This document shows positions 9,034 through 17,181 of a stretch of 44,652 bases of DNA, in pieces. The notes under the pieces are model-generated. The model searched no databases, was not told the origin of the DNA, and was given only the letters and a program-made list of their open reading frames with translations. Source of the stretch: Akkermansiaceae bacterium (GTDB lineage Bacteria; Verrucomicrobiota; Verrucomicrobiia; Verrucomicrobiales; Akkermansiaceae); contig JANYFB010000033.1 in the NCBI GenBank assembly GCA_025362955.1, positions 1 through 44,652 on the forward strand. Direction: 5' to 3'. Made by a program: the position numbers and the translations under genes. Position 1 is the first letter of the stretch; every line of letters begins with the position of its first letter.

Positions 9034-9729
9034 ATGTTGAAGAATACCAATGATATTTATGCAACTCCGGTCGCTGCCACGGATGGACTCATTGGCCACG
9101 TAGAGGACTTCTTCTTCGATGATCAAAGTTGGGTTATCCGTTACCTCTTGGTTGATACAGGTTCTTGGTTGCCAGGACGTCAAGTTTTGCTTTCCCCTCA
9201 TGCGTTTAGCGGCTTTGGGGAAGATGGAGAAATCCTGCGGGCGAATCTGACCAAGGAGGAAATTCAATACAGCCCGCCCATCGAAGCTGAACAGCCAATT
9301 ACCCGGGCGCATGAAAGGGATTATTTTTGGTATTATGGTTGGCCTCCCTACTGGGAGTTTGACAGAAGTTGGCCCATTGGGGCGCTCCCTGTTCCCACGC
9401 CCATCCCCATGAGGTCTGCAGCCCTACATGAGAAACTCGATCCTTTGGAGGATATCTATATAAAAAGCACCCACGCGGTTCGCGGTTATGACATTATTTC
9501 ACGCGATGGCGTGCTGGGTGCCATGAGTGGTTTTATGATCGATCACAAGAGTTGGGCCATCGCGGACCTCGTGGTAGAAGCCGGCCCCTGGTACTCCGAA
9601 AAGTATATCTTGGTTTCACACGCGTCTATCAAAAACTTTGGATATAGCAACCGTGAGGTATCGGTCAAACTTAACCGCAAAGAGCCGCAACGCACCGTGG
9701 CGGCTCGCAAACCCGTTCCGAATTTCTAA
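9034..9729 (+). CDS. PRC-barrel domain protein with two barrels
   Basis: 231 aa. Two copies of a PRC-barrel-like unit are seen: about 5-80 (DIYATPVAATDGLIGHVEDF, then WVIRYLLVDTG) and about 148-215 (VRGYDIISRDGVLGAMSGF, then WAIADLVVEAG). Both repeat the pattern of a 'turn' strand, a Gly-x-(V/M) strand and a hydrophobic WxI strand. The linker is rich in aromatic residues (YFWYYGWPPYW). No signal peptide or membrane segment, so probably cytosolic. PRC barrels bind partners or RNA in many contexts; in stress clusters like this one the role is unknown. The gene at 9742 follows after 12 bases, suggesting co-transcription. Confidence 0.85.
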   Translation: MLKNTNDIYATPVAATDGLIGHVEDFFFDDQSWVIRYLLVDTGSWLPGRQVLLSPHAFSGFGEDGEILRANLTKEEIQYSPPIEAEQPITRAHERDYFWYYGWPPYWEFDRSWPIGALPVPTPIPMRSAALHEKLDPLEDIYIKSTHAVRGYDIISRDGVLGAMSGFMIDHKSWAIADLVVEAGPWYSEKYILVSHASIKNFGYSNREVSVKLNRKEPQRTVAARKPVPNF

Positions 9730-9741
9730 TCCATTGTTTTT

Positions 9742-9951
9742 ATGAAAACCATCGAAGCTGCTCGTAATTTAACTCCAACCATCAAACGGCCCACTCGGAA
9801 GATGGTTTATTGGCGCACCATAGAAATCGCCTTGCTGGACGGAAGGAGCCCGCTCCAGATCAAACAATCTGATTATGAACAGGCCAAACGCGAACTGACC
9901 GGCGTTTCGGACTTGGATCTTCAGTTGGAAATTCTTGATCAAGCGGGGTAG
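9742..9951 (+). CDS. small hypothetical protein downstream of PRC-barrel gene
   Basis: 69 aa, cytosolic, no membrane segment. Basic N-terminus (PTIKRPTRKMVYWRTIEIAL) and acidic C-terminal helix (DYEQAKRELTGVSDLDLQLE). The arrangement is vaguely like DUF2934-type small proteins but this is not a firm match. Only 12 bases separate it from the PRC-barrel gene, which supports it as a real second cistron. Confidence 0.55.
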   Translation: MKTIEAARNLTPTIKRPTRKMVYWRTIEIALLDGRSPLQIKQSDYEQAKRELTGVSDLDLQLEILDQAG

Positions 9952-10466
9952 GGGTGGCGGCGGCGATGTCGCCACGAATCGCTTCTGAATCGTTAAGTTC
10001 CCGGCAAAACCCTATCGATTCGCGTTGTGCTTGCTCCCTGCCGGACAAAGAACTTTCATCCGGAATTTTACGGGGAATGGGACTATCTTCACCCACTCCG
10101 ACTCCATCGTCTTAGGGACCTGGGCAAACCTTGATATCGGATGATCTCATGAGGATTCTGGTGGTGCGCAATCAAGGGTTGAAAAGCGCCGAGGCTAAGT
10201 CGCTCCTGTACAAGTCTTCCATGGTGTGTTACCCTACTTTGAGCTAGACGCAAACTGCTAGGAATTTACACACCCTCCGGTCCCACTTTCCCGCCCCAGC
10301 TTCCCACATCGTCATATGACAAGGGCGGACGTTTGTGAATCCTTCCTCAACCAGTAGTCCGAGCAGTCCTACAAGGCCCCATTTCAACTAGGATAGCGAT
10401 TCCAACAACGACGGAATCAAAGATAACTGATTTCGCCAAAAAATTTCCCCCCAAACCATAACAACT
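9952..10466. other. gene-free stretch ending at a strong terminator
   Basis: About 500 bases with only short unconvincing open frames. Because a strong intrinsic terminator follows at 10467, part of this stretch could encode a small RNA or a long 3' UTR of the gene ending at 9951; no promoter was identified. Confidence 0.4.
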
Positions 10467-10504
10467 GCCGGGGTTTCCGCATGGTGCGGAAATCCCGGCT
10501 TTTT
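10467..10504 (+). terminator. strong stem-loop with T tract, no gene directly upstream
   Basis: 15-bp stem (GCCGGGGTTTCCGCA pairing with TGCGGAAATCCCGGC, one mismatch), TGG loop, then five T. Orientation by the T tract is plus strand. The nearest plus-strand stop codon is more than 500 bases upstream. Confidence 0.8.
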
Positions 10505-10665
10505 GGTGGAATCTGGTTTCCTGGTAATTCTGTTGCCGGAAACATGAATAAAAAAAATTGTGAGAAAGGCAGGAGATCGGAAACAGAGGCATGGAACGAG
10601 TTTCTTACTGCATTAGGTGTACACCCCATAGATTCCAGTACAGCCATGATCCAACTTGATATTTT

Positions 10666-10866
10666 ATGAAATATCCGATTTGTGACGAGGGTGAGCAATT
10701 CATCTATGCGTGTAGGCGGCTAGCGGCACGGCTTGATCTTTCCGAGACGGAGCGGGCGGTGAACCACGCCCGCATCAGCCGGGGAGAAAAAGTGTCCGTG
10801 CCCGACTATTTAATGCACTCCATGTCGGTGGCGATGGAAACGCCGCACGACATCCAAGGGGAATGA
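10666..10866 (+). CDS. small hypothetical protein
   Basis: 66 aa, no recognised family: MKYPICDEGEQFIYACRRLA start, predicted mostly helical, no membrane segment. Its ATG overlaps the stop of a 41-codon frame (10544-10669, MNKKNCEKGRRSETEAWNEF start) by four bases (ATGA), the pattern of a coupled pair, but both are so short that chance is possible. It ends about 130 bases before the methionine-rich protein. Confidence 0.35.
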   Translation: MKYPICDEGEQFIYACRRLAARLDLSETERAVNHARISRGEKVSVPDYLMHSMSVAMETPHDIQGE

Positions 10867-10994
10867 TTTGGAATCGTCCAACCCGCGCGTCGGGCGCTGT
10901 GGGTAGGGTTTTCCCCCATTGGATGGATCGATTGTCCGGCATTAGCGTTCCAATGGCTTCCCCTGAAGCGACACCAACCCCTAAAAATAAAATT

Positions 10995-11753
10995 ATGAAA
11001 CTACTGAAAAACACACTCGCTTCGGCGCTTCTTGGACTTGCACTATGTCACACTGCCCGCTCCGAGCCGGAGTCCCAAGGGGCTTCTTTGGAAGCTGACC
11101 AAACCTCGATGAAAAAGGATCACGTCATGATGAAGGATGATAAAATGATGGTCATGAAAGATGGCAAAGTCATGATGATGGAAAAGGATATGACTCTGGC
11201 AGACGGCACGAAGGTCATGATGAACGGCAAGGTGATGATGAAGGACGGAACGACGGCGATGATGTCCGAAGGCGACAAGATTTCCATGGAAGGCAAAATG
11301 ATGCCGGCCGGAATGAAGATGGATCACATCATGATGAAAAAAGGCAAGATGACGGTTAAAATGAACGGCAAAAACATGGTGATGGCCCACGACATGACCC
11401 TAACGGACGGCACCAAGGTCATGATGGATGGTAACGTGATGATGAAGGGCGGAAAGGCCATGATGATGGCCGAAGGCGACATGATCACGATGGACGGCAA
11501 AATGACGAAAGGTAAAATGGTCGGTGATCAGGTGACGATGAAAAATGGCAAGATGATGGTGATGAAGGGCGGCGAAACTATGATGATGACGAAAAACATG
11601 ACTCTGTCCGATGGCACCCAAGTCATGACGGATGGCAAGGTGATGACTGAGGGCGGGAAATCCATGATGATGTCTGAAGGGGACATGATCATGATGGATG
11701 GGACTATGAAAAAGGCCGAGGAATCTCCGAAAGAGCCTGAAAGCAAAAACTAA
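10995..11753 (+). CDS. methionine-rich secreted protein with three DUF6799-like repeats
   Basis: 252 aa from ATG 10995; the frame is open further upstream but the Sec signal peptide (KNTLASALLGLALCHTARSE, cut near residue 22) fixes this start. The mature protein is built of three repeats of about 60 residues (about 42-98, 109-168, 178-236), each with a K-M-x-V-M-x-x-G-K short strand, the motif DMTL(A/T/S)DGT(K/Q)VM and a (A/S)EGDxI end. 57 of 252 residues are Met, and it has no Cys after the signal. The units match what is called DUF6799 in Bacteroidota/Verrucomicrobiota proteins. A periplasmic metal (copper or silver) binding or oxidant-sink role is an inference from Met density only. It is followed by a clear terminator, so it is probably monocistronic. 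Confidence 0.88.
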   Translation: MKLLKNTLASALLGLALCHTARSEPESQGASLEADQTSMKKDHVMMKDDKMMVMKDGKVMMMEKDMTLADGTKVMMNGKVMMKDGTTAMMSEGDKISMEGKMMPAGMKMDHIMMKKGKMTVKMNGKNMVMAHDMTLTDGTKVMMDGNVMMKGGKAMMMAEGDMITMDGKMTKGKMVGDQVTMKNGKMMVMKGGETMMMTKNMTLSDGTQVMTDGKVMTEGGKSMMMSEGDMIMMDGTMKKAEESPKEPESKN

Positions 11754-11771
11754 AATTCTTTAACTGATTAG

Positions 11772-11805
11772 AAAAAGCCGATCGCGAGAGCGACCGGCTT
11801 TTTCG
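11772..11805 (+). terminator. Rho-independent terminator of the methionine-rich gene
   Basis: AAAAAGCCG...CGGCTTTTT outer stem with TCGC/GCGA inner stem and a GAGA loop, 18 bases after the stop codon. A-rich and T-rich arms make it potentially bidirectional, serving also the minus-strand small gene at 11838. Confidence 0.85.
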
Positions 11806-11837
11806 TGCATACAGTTGGGGGGAAATGGTGGTGGAAA

Positions 11838-12026
11838 CTATCCGGAATGCGAGTCCGCCTGATAGTCGTTGGGCTCTGCATCAACTGTGAGAGGAATGTC
11901 CGAGCCATGGGTATTCTCCTGTGTCGCTAGTGCCGCCGCGCGCTCGCGGATCAAGGCTTGGACGAGGGCGTGAATTCCGTTGTTCGGCTTATGCAGAATG
12001 ATTTCCTGATAGATGATTGGCTCCAT
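11838..12026 (-). CDS. small hypothetical protein
   Basis: 62 aa, MEPIIYQEIILHKPNNGIHA start, an Ala/Arg-rich helix (LVQALIRERAAALATQ) and an acidic tail. No family recognised. It lies between the response regulator gene and the bidirectional terminator, on the same strand as the regulator but read towards the terminator. Support is only the open frame and the plausible protein composition. Confidence 0.35.
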   Translation of the reverse strand: MEPIIYQEIILHKPNNGIHALVQALIRERAAALATQENTHGSDIPLTVDAEPNDYQADSHSG

Positions 12027-12125
12027 GGTTCCGAAGACGAGGACGAGGAAATGTAGGAAACATTTCCGGCGGCTGCCATGGGGTGAAACCCTTATCTGAC
12101 TGGTGAGTTAGGAAATCGATGATTC

Positions 12126-12797
12126 TTATAGAATCTTTACCTGCACCATGCTCTCGACGACGCCCTTGGCGATAGCGTAACGGGTAAGGCCAGCGGTATC
12201 GTGGACACCCAGTTTCTCCATCAAGCTCTGGCGATGCTTTTCTACGGTCTTGATGCTGATGTTGAGAATATCCGCAATCATCTTGTTTGCATTTCCCTCG
12301 GCGATGAGTTGGAGAACCTCCGACTCGCGACGTGTTAGCTTGAAAAGCAACGGCTTCTCCAATCCCTTTTTGTTCGGCAACTGCGTGGGATCCACGCGCG
12401 GCGCAATGGCTGGACTGAAATAGGTTTTCCCGCTATGGATCGCCCGGATTGCTTCCGGGAGCACGCGAAAGGCGCTTTGTTTGATAAGGAAGCCGGATGC
12501 GCCCAAGGCGAGCACCTTTTCGACATACGGAGTCTCACTGTAGGCGGAAAGGATGAGAATTTTGGTAGTGCCCTTATCAAGGGCGATTTGGCGGGTGGCT
12601 TCGATGCCATTAAGTATGGGCATGGCGATGTCCATGACGAGGACATCGGGCTTGAGCGTGCGAGTGAGGCTGACGGCCAGCCGCCCGTTCTCAGCCTCGC
12701 CGACGACATGGATGTCCGCCTCTTGTTTCATGAGGGCACGCAGGCCTTCGCGGACGATGGTGTGGTCATCTGCTAGGAGGACGGTAATTCGTTTCAT
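12126..12797 (-). CDS. NarL/FixJ-type response regulator
   Basis: 223 aa. The receiver domain (1-120) has the acidic pocket D10/D11, phospho-acceptor D56 (VLVMDIAMP), switch residue S84 and K106 (FLIKQSAF). The C-terminal LuxR-type helix-turn-helix (about 155-215) reads LTRRESEVLQLIAEG, then NISIKTVEKHRQSLMEKLGV. It is a cytosolic DNA-binding regulator activated by phosphorylation. Its expected partner histidine kinase lies immediately upstream (6-base gap) but is reduced to an ATPase fragment, so the regulator may now be an orphan or take phosphate from another kinase. Confidence 0.93.
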   Translation of the reverse strand: MKRITVLLADDHTIVREGLRALMKQEADIHVVGEAENGRLAVSLTRTLKPDVLVMDIAMPILNGIEATRQIALDKGTTKILILSAYSETPYVEKVLALGASGFLIKQSAFRVLPEAIRAIHSGKTYFSPAIAPRVDPTQLPNKKGLEKPLLFKLTRRESEVLQLIAEGNANKMIADILNISIKTVEKHRQSLMEKLGVHDTAGLTRYAIAKGVVESMVQVKIL

Positions 12798-12803
12798 TTT
12801 TTG

Positions 12804-13145
12804 TTAGGAGGGATTCGTAGTGGCTTGGGACTTAGTGGGAGGGATTTTGATTTGGACACGGATGACGGTATGGCGGCGGGGTCCGGAAATCATTGAGATT
12901 TTGCCGCCGATCATCTCGGCCCGTTCTTTCATGCCGATCAGGCCGAGACGACCTTGCTTCTCGGCAGCGGACTTCGTACTTGGCCCAAAGCCCTGGCCGT
13001 TATCAGAGATCTCCATAGTTCTAAATCGTAAGAAGGCGGTCGTTTGGAGGAATAGCGCAAGGGAAAACTTTTGTGGCGAATCAGCCAGAGACATTCTGGG
13101 ATCAAATGAGGACACCATTTTCCAAGCAATCTGTCGCGGTAGCAT
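12804..13145 (-). pseudogene. sensor histidine kinase, remnant of the HATPase domain
   Basis: Only the end of a NarX/DegS-type HATPase domain is recognisable: MEISDNGQGFG (G1 box), RLGLIGMKERAEMIGGKISM (G2 box region) and a final strand pair. The His phospho-acceptor region, the N box and any sensor part are not seen in this frame or in neighbouring frames up to 13300. The first 43 residues of the frame do not look like kinase sequence. Intact relatives are several hundred residues. It sits directly before the response regulator in operon order, so a kinase-regulator pair has lost its kinase by 5' deletion. Confidence 0.7.
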
Positions 13146-13255
13146 TTCACCCCATTGGCGGTGCGCCGATTTTGCCTATAAATGACGCGTCCTCGGGAGC
13201 AATCGAGAGACACTTCCCCACAAAAATCAAACTGATCGGCCCGTGGGATCCGACC

Positions 13256-13309
13256 AAGCTGTGACCGCCAAGAAACCAACCAATCAACCAACCTTGGCGG
13301 TCACAGCTT
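13256..13309. repeat. 17-bp perfect inverted repeat with A/C-rich loop
   Basis: AAGCTGTGACCGCCAAG (13256-13272) and its exact reverse complement (13293-13309) flank a 20-base loop made of repeated AACC units. There is no T tract on either side, so it is not a standard terminator. It lies between the decayed kinase and the gene at 13337. Confidence 0.85.
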
Positions 13310-13336
13310 CCTACTCATACCTAACCAAAAACGCCC

Positions 13337-13780
13337 ATGGCCATCACCCCACAACCGTCCTTTCGATTTCATCGGCGCTGTCAGGTGTCCCAGCCCAGGC
13401 TCGGCCAGAGCCAGGATGTTTGGAATATGAGGGGAGTCTGCAAACGTTCCATCCACGAAAATTTAGATCTCCTTGCAGAGCCCAAGAAGACATTGCAGCA
13501 GGCCATGGAAGAGCTGAAGGCGGAGGACGCCCGGCTGTTCAGGATGAGGCAAATCCAAATTCGTACCTGCCTGTGCTGCGTGGGTCTTCTAATGACGGCG
13601 GTGCTTATCCAGATCGCCTCACTCAATCCGGGAAATCCGCCCAAAGTCTCTGCTTCCACCGCCCCCGTGGAGGAGAAAATGAGGCCATCATCGAAGGTTG
13701 TGATAGACCTTGAGGAGGACCATTCAAACACCTCACTGACCGGACGTAACATCACTCTATCCAATTCCTCCCCCCCATGA
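13337..13780 (+). CDS. hypothetical one-TM protein upstream of YflT-like gene
   Basis: Up to 147 aa; an internal ATG at 13427 (MRGVCKRSIHENLDLLAEPK) may be the true start since the first 30 residues look non-conserved in character. A charged helix (KKTLQQAMEELKAEDARLF) precedes one transmembrane segment (CLCCVGLLMTAVLIQIASL), followed by a polar, probably periplasmic tail. The stop overlaps the next ATG by four bases (ATGA), supporting a real, coupled gene. No family recognised. Confidence 0.55.
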   Translation: MAITPQPSFRFHRRCQVSQPRLGQSQDVWNMRGVCKRSIHENLDLLAEPKKTLQQAMEELKAEDARLFRMRQIQIRTCLCCVGLLMTAVLIQIASLNPGNPPKVSASTAPVEEKMRPSSKVVIDLEEDHSNTSLTGRNITLSNSSPP

Positions 13781-14289
13781 TCACGACTTTCTGCGCCGCG
13801 ACTTCTACCGCACAAGCCCTACATGTTCTGAACCAGCTTCAGTCTCAGAGAGTCAGATTTGAGGACATCTCTATTTTGCACCGGAGCATCGCACAGGATG
13901 AGAGTGATCCAAGCAAAAAGCAGCGATTCCTGGGAAGAAATCCCACCGAAATCTCCGGTGCGGGTTTGTTCATTATTTCCGGGCCAATCCGCGAGGTGAT
14001 GACGGAGGTGAGAGTAGGTAGTATTCTAGGCGGTATCTGTGGAGGGCTGATCCGCCTGGGTGTCCCTGAGATCGAAGCGAAACGCTACGAAGGGAAAATT
14101 TTGTATGGCGATATTCTATTTTCCGTCCAAACCGCAGAGTCCAGTCATGCCAAGCAGGTGAAGGGCATTTTCGACCATGCGAAAGCCACTGACATCTATG
14201 TTGTGGATAAGAGCCGCGCCTTGCAAATTCGGGCATCGGCGATTTGGGAAGGCAGTGATCAGCCTTTAGTGGGAATGCACTCCATCTAA
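13777..14289 (+). CDS. YflT/general stress protein-like (DUF1269-type) protein
   Basis: 170 aa. Features of the family: an N-terminal ferredoxin-like half (TAQALHVLNQLQSQRVRFED), a central Gly-rich hydrophobic segment (VRVGSILGGICGGLIRLGVP) and the signature EAKRYEGKILYGDILFSVQT that leads into a second half ending in a helix-strand pair (GIFDHAKATDIYVVD). It is expected to be membrane-associated. Such proteins are induced by heat or oxidative stress in other bacteria; the molecular activity is unknown. It is translationally coupled to the one-TM gene before it. Confidence 0.75.
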   Translation: MITTFCAATSTAQALHVLNQLQSQRVRFEDISILHRSIAQDESDPSKKQRFLGRNPTEISGAGLFIISGPIREVMTEVRVGSILGGICGGLIRLGVPEIEAKRYEGKILYGDILFSVQTAESSHAKQVKGIFDHAKATDIYVVDKSRALQIRASAIWEGSDQPLVGMHSI

Positions 14290-14335
14290 TTGCGCACGCT
14301 CCAACAGGAATTTTTCAATATCGCCATTTCCCTAT

Positions 14336-14956
14336 ATGAAAAATTTTTTCCGTAACAACGGTCTTTCCCTGATTCTCGCAACGCTTTTTCTGACATTCTG
14401 GACTTGTCAGGCGGTGAGTGGTTGGCACGTCCACAACGACGAGCGGAGATTGGTTGCCCAGCAAGATCTCACGTTCGGGGATTATCTCCAAAGCGGACAT
14501 TTCTGGCAGGCAACCGGTGAAAACTGGGAGAGCGAATTCCTTCAGATGGGATTCTACGTTGTGCTCACGGTATTCCTCTATCAGAAGGGTTCGGCGGAGT
14601 CGAAAGACCCGGATGATCCCGGTGAGGAGGCGACGGCAAATACCCGCGTGAGATCGTCCTGGCTTTATCGAAATTCCCTCTCGCTAACTTTTTTGGCGCT
14701 GTTTGCCATCTCCTTCGCTATTCACGCGTCCGGGGGATTGATTCAGGAAAACGAGGAGAGACAGGACCATGGTCAACCTTCAGAGACGATGGGCGAATTC
14801 CTAACAGGATCGCAATTCTGGTTTCAATCTTTTCAAAACTGGCAGAGCGAGTTTCTGGCAGTCCTCTCCATCGTCACGCTGACGATATTTCTCCGTCAGA
14901 AAGGTTCACCGGAAAGCAAAGCGGTGGGTGATCCCGATTCAAAAACTGGCGGATAA
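14336..14956 (+). CDS. DUF6766 family membrane protein
   Basis: 206 aa with an internal duplication. Each half has a transmembrane segment (NNGLSLILATLFLTFWTCQA; NSLSLTFLALFAISFAIHAS), a polar loop with a (S)GxFW/(S)QFWF element and the motif NW(E/Q)SEFL, then a second transmembrane segment (MGFYVVLTVFLYQKGS; VLSIVTLTIFLRQKGS) ending in QKGSxESK. Four membrane spans in all. The family is known only as DUF6766; no activity is assigned. It follows the YflT-like gene by 46 bases on the same strand and may share its transcript. Confidence 0.85.
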   Translation: MKNFFRNNGLSLILATLFLTFWTCQAVSGWHVHNDERRLVAQQDLTFGDYLQSGHFWQATGENWESEFLQMGFYVVLTVFLYQKGSAESKDPDDPGEEATANTRVRSSWLYRNSLSLTFLALFAISFAIHASGGLIQENEERQDHGQPSETMGEFLTGSQFWFQSFQNWQSEFLAVLSIVTLTIFLRQKGSPESKAVGDPDSKTGG

Positions 14957-15253
14957 CATTTTCAACTCATGAAATGTATCGGCGGGATTACAAACACCAT
15001 AATCCATGCATTCATCAATCAATCACACAGCGGAGATGATGCATAATCCTTCATCTATCGAGCAATTCGCAATATTGTATCATCGAAAGGCGAACTCATG
15101 CATTATCGTTTTTCTTGTCACTACTTGATTTGATGGCCGCGCCATATCTGGAACTTCCTCTGCTAAGAAAACTAATCGGGACCGATTTTCGAGATAACTT
15201 CATTTTCGTGATCATTCCTCCATTGACACATAACACGACAACACAAGAAACAC

Positions 15254-15859
15254 ATGAAAAATACATTGCTCCTATCGCTGATCCTTGCCGTTCCAGCATA
15301 CGCTGGAACGTCGCAAACGATGGCTGAATCCACTCCGCCCCCGATGAACCAAGAGAGTACTTGGAATTGGTTTGTTGGCGGGACTGCCGGCTATCTTCTC
15401 GATTATGAAGAAGATATGTACACCTTCCAATTCGGCGCCAACTCCCCATGGGTCATGGACGGGTGGAGCGTCGCTTTATACGGAGAAGTTGGCTGGACGG
15501 AAAACCATGATGGCCAAAATACCATTTTGCCCTTCGGACCCAAGCGCGACCTCGATCTTATCCCTATTACATTCAACGCTAAATTCGAGCGTATCATCAC
15601 CGGAGGTCTAAGCGCGTATATCGGAGGCGGCCTGGGAACTACCTATCTCGATGAGGATTTCCGCAGAAGCCGTGGTAGCCGCCACGTTGAAGACTGGGTT
15701 TTTACCGCCCAGCTTTCCGCCGGACTTGCCTATCATGTCAACGATAACGTAGAACTCTTCGGAGGTGCCCGGTGGATCTATTTCGACGAACCAAACTCCA
15801 GAGGTATTTCACTCGGCGACGACGTGCTGTTTGAAGGTGGAATGCGTTTCCACTTCTGA
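15254..15859 (+). CDS. outer-membrane beta-barrel protein
   Basis: 201 aa. A Sec signal peptide (MKNTLLLSLILAVPAYAG, cut after AYA) is followed by alternating strands rich in aromatic and Gly residues (WFVGGTAGYLLDY, WSVALYGEVGW, GLSAYIGGGLGTTYL, WVFTAQLSAGLAYHVN, VELFGGARWIYF) and a C-terminal FEGGMRFHF ending in Phe, the usual mark for insertion by the BAM machinery. The size fits an eight-stranded OmpA/OmpW-like barrel. No substrate can be named. A strong terminator follows, so the gene is probably transcribed alone. Confidence 0.85.
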   Translation: MKNTLLLSLILAVPAYAGTSQTMAESTPPPMNQESTWNWFVGGTAGYLLDYEEDMYTFQFGANSPWVMDGWSVALYGEVGWTENHDGQNTILPFGPKRDLDLIPITFNAKFERIITGGLSAYIGGGLGTTYLDEDFRRSRGSRHVEDWVFTAQLSAGLAYHVNDNVELFGGARWIYFDEPNSRGISLGDDVLFEGGMRFHF

Positions 15860-15886
15860 TCCGGGTCATCCAACCAAAAATTCAAA

Positions 15887-15915
15887 GGCCGCCCGCAGCC
15901 ACGGGCGGTCTTTTT
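15887..15915 (+). terminator. Rho-independent terminator of the barrel protein gene
   Basis: GGCCGCCCG pairs with CGGGCGGTC (one G-T wobble) around a CAGCCA loop, then five T; 28 bases after the stop codon. Confidence 0.88.
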
Positions 15916-16048
15916 GCTTGGGATTAATTATAACGCACGCGGACTAAAGCTGCTTCTGATAGACAATGGTCGGTATGAGACCATCTCATAGATTGAAGTG
16001 CGACCTAGCACCTTCAAAAGGAGCTGTATTGTAGATAAACTTTCAAGT

Positions 16049-16831
16049 TTAGGCGCGTTCCGCATGTAGATGGGCGTCAAGCCAGTTTGCGATTTTTTCC
16101 GCGACTTCTTGCCAATTGGGTTCACCACAAATGAAATGTCCGCGATCTGTGAACTCTGCAAATTCGCGGTGTGATCGCATGTCGGAATAGGCGTGCGCAT
16201 TACGCTGGACCAAGCTGCTCGGGATGATTTCATCTTCTTTAGCACCGATTAACAGTAGGGGAACATGGGGCAAATCGAAGTCGATTTTGCCCGCGGTACC
16301 AAGAGCGTCCCGTAGCACTTGTCGACTTTCATTAACAGCATATCGCCCAAAGCACACACGGCTTTCGGGCTTGGTTAGCCTGTTAGCGAAGTTCTGGTGG
16401 AATCCTTCAAATGTCATCTGATAAGGCTCATCGCCGGCAAAAGGGTTGGCGATGGAGGCGGTATTCCGAAGAAAACCCCAATCTGCCGCCATCATTCCGT
16501 TCGGCGCAACGGAACAAATACCCACCCCCGCCCGGATGAGATTTTCGGCTGCGAGTTTCTGCATCAGCAACCCACCCATTGAATGTCCTATGACTATTGG
16601 TGGTTCATTCTCCCTCATGACGATTTGCTGATACTGCGTATAAACCTCAGTCAGGGACAACTTCCCAAGTCCGGGCGGCTCTTGCGTTCTCAGGAATGCC
16701 GGTACCCCTTGATGAAGAGGCCATGCCGGCGCTTCACATGGGTACCCCAAGGCCTCGAAGTAGGGTAACCAATGCTCCCAGCTCTGAGGATTCAGAAACA
16801 TACCATGGATAAAAATGATTTTCGGTTTCAT
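16049..16831 (-). CDS. alpha/beta hydrolase
   Basis: 260 aa. Oxyanion-hole motif IHGMF near the N-terminus, nucleophile elbow IGHSMGG (S84), acid candidate in GAKEDEIIP (D200) and catalytic His in DRGHFICGE (H232), so the triad looks complete. No signal peptide, so cytosolic. Substrate unknown; the wide cap region between residues 110 and 180 (NGMMAADWGFLRNTASIANP and beyond) suggests a small-ester or lactone hydrolase. It stands alone on the minus strand. Confidence 0.88.
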   Translation of the reverse strand: MKPKIIFIHGMFLNPQSWEHWLPYFEALGYPCEAPAWPLHQGVPAFLRTQEPPGLGKLSLTEVYTQYQQIVMRENEPPIVIGHSMGGLLMQKLAAENLIRAGVGICSVAPNGMMAADWGFLRNTASIANPFAGDEPYQMTFEGFHQNFANRLTKPESRVCFGRYAVNESRQVLRDALGTAGKIDFDLPHVPLLLIGAKEDEIIPSSLVQRNAHAYSDMRSHREFAEFTDRGHFICGEPNWQEVAEKIANWLDAHLHAERA

Positions 16832-17181
16832 TCATAGTTTCTTTGCGGAAAACATGCCAACGCCGCATAATGGCCTTTTCCCTTGATCGTCGGGCGTTCA
16901 CGCATCGACGCTGCCTTTCCATTCCAGGGACCACCATTGCAATGGGTAATCAAAAGAGGCGAATTGCATGGCAAGAACGCCTATATCTTCAGTCGAAATA
17001 TCACTTGGGGAAGTTGCAAATTCCGACACGCCCTATGCGTACTGCAACTCTACTACGCGGAATGCGGATGGATTGGCCCGCGCTGAACCGTAAAATTCTC
17101 TAGAGGATACTGGAAATAGCGGATTAGTCACTCTGTGGTATGCATTCTGCGGGTTGTGGTCTCTCTATCGCCTCAAAATCG
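16832..17181. other. gene-free stretch before the DUF892 gene
   Basis: About 350 bases. Short open frames on the plus strand were examined and none resembles a known protein. It contains the divergent promoter regions of the hydrolase and the DUF892 gene, but no confident promoter boxes were found. Confidence 0.4.

Noticed and set aside
11043-11621. His-rich frames on the minus strand opposite the methionine-rich gene
   Set aside because: ATG codons for Met read as CAT (His) on the other strand, so these are shadows.
12938-13291. 117-codon minus-strand frame overlapping the kinase remnant as a possible missing kinase part
   Set aside because: It shows no His-box, N box or sensor-like sequence.
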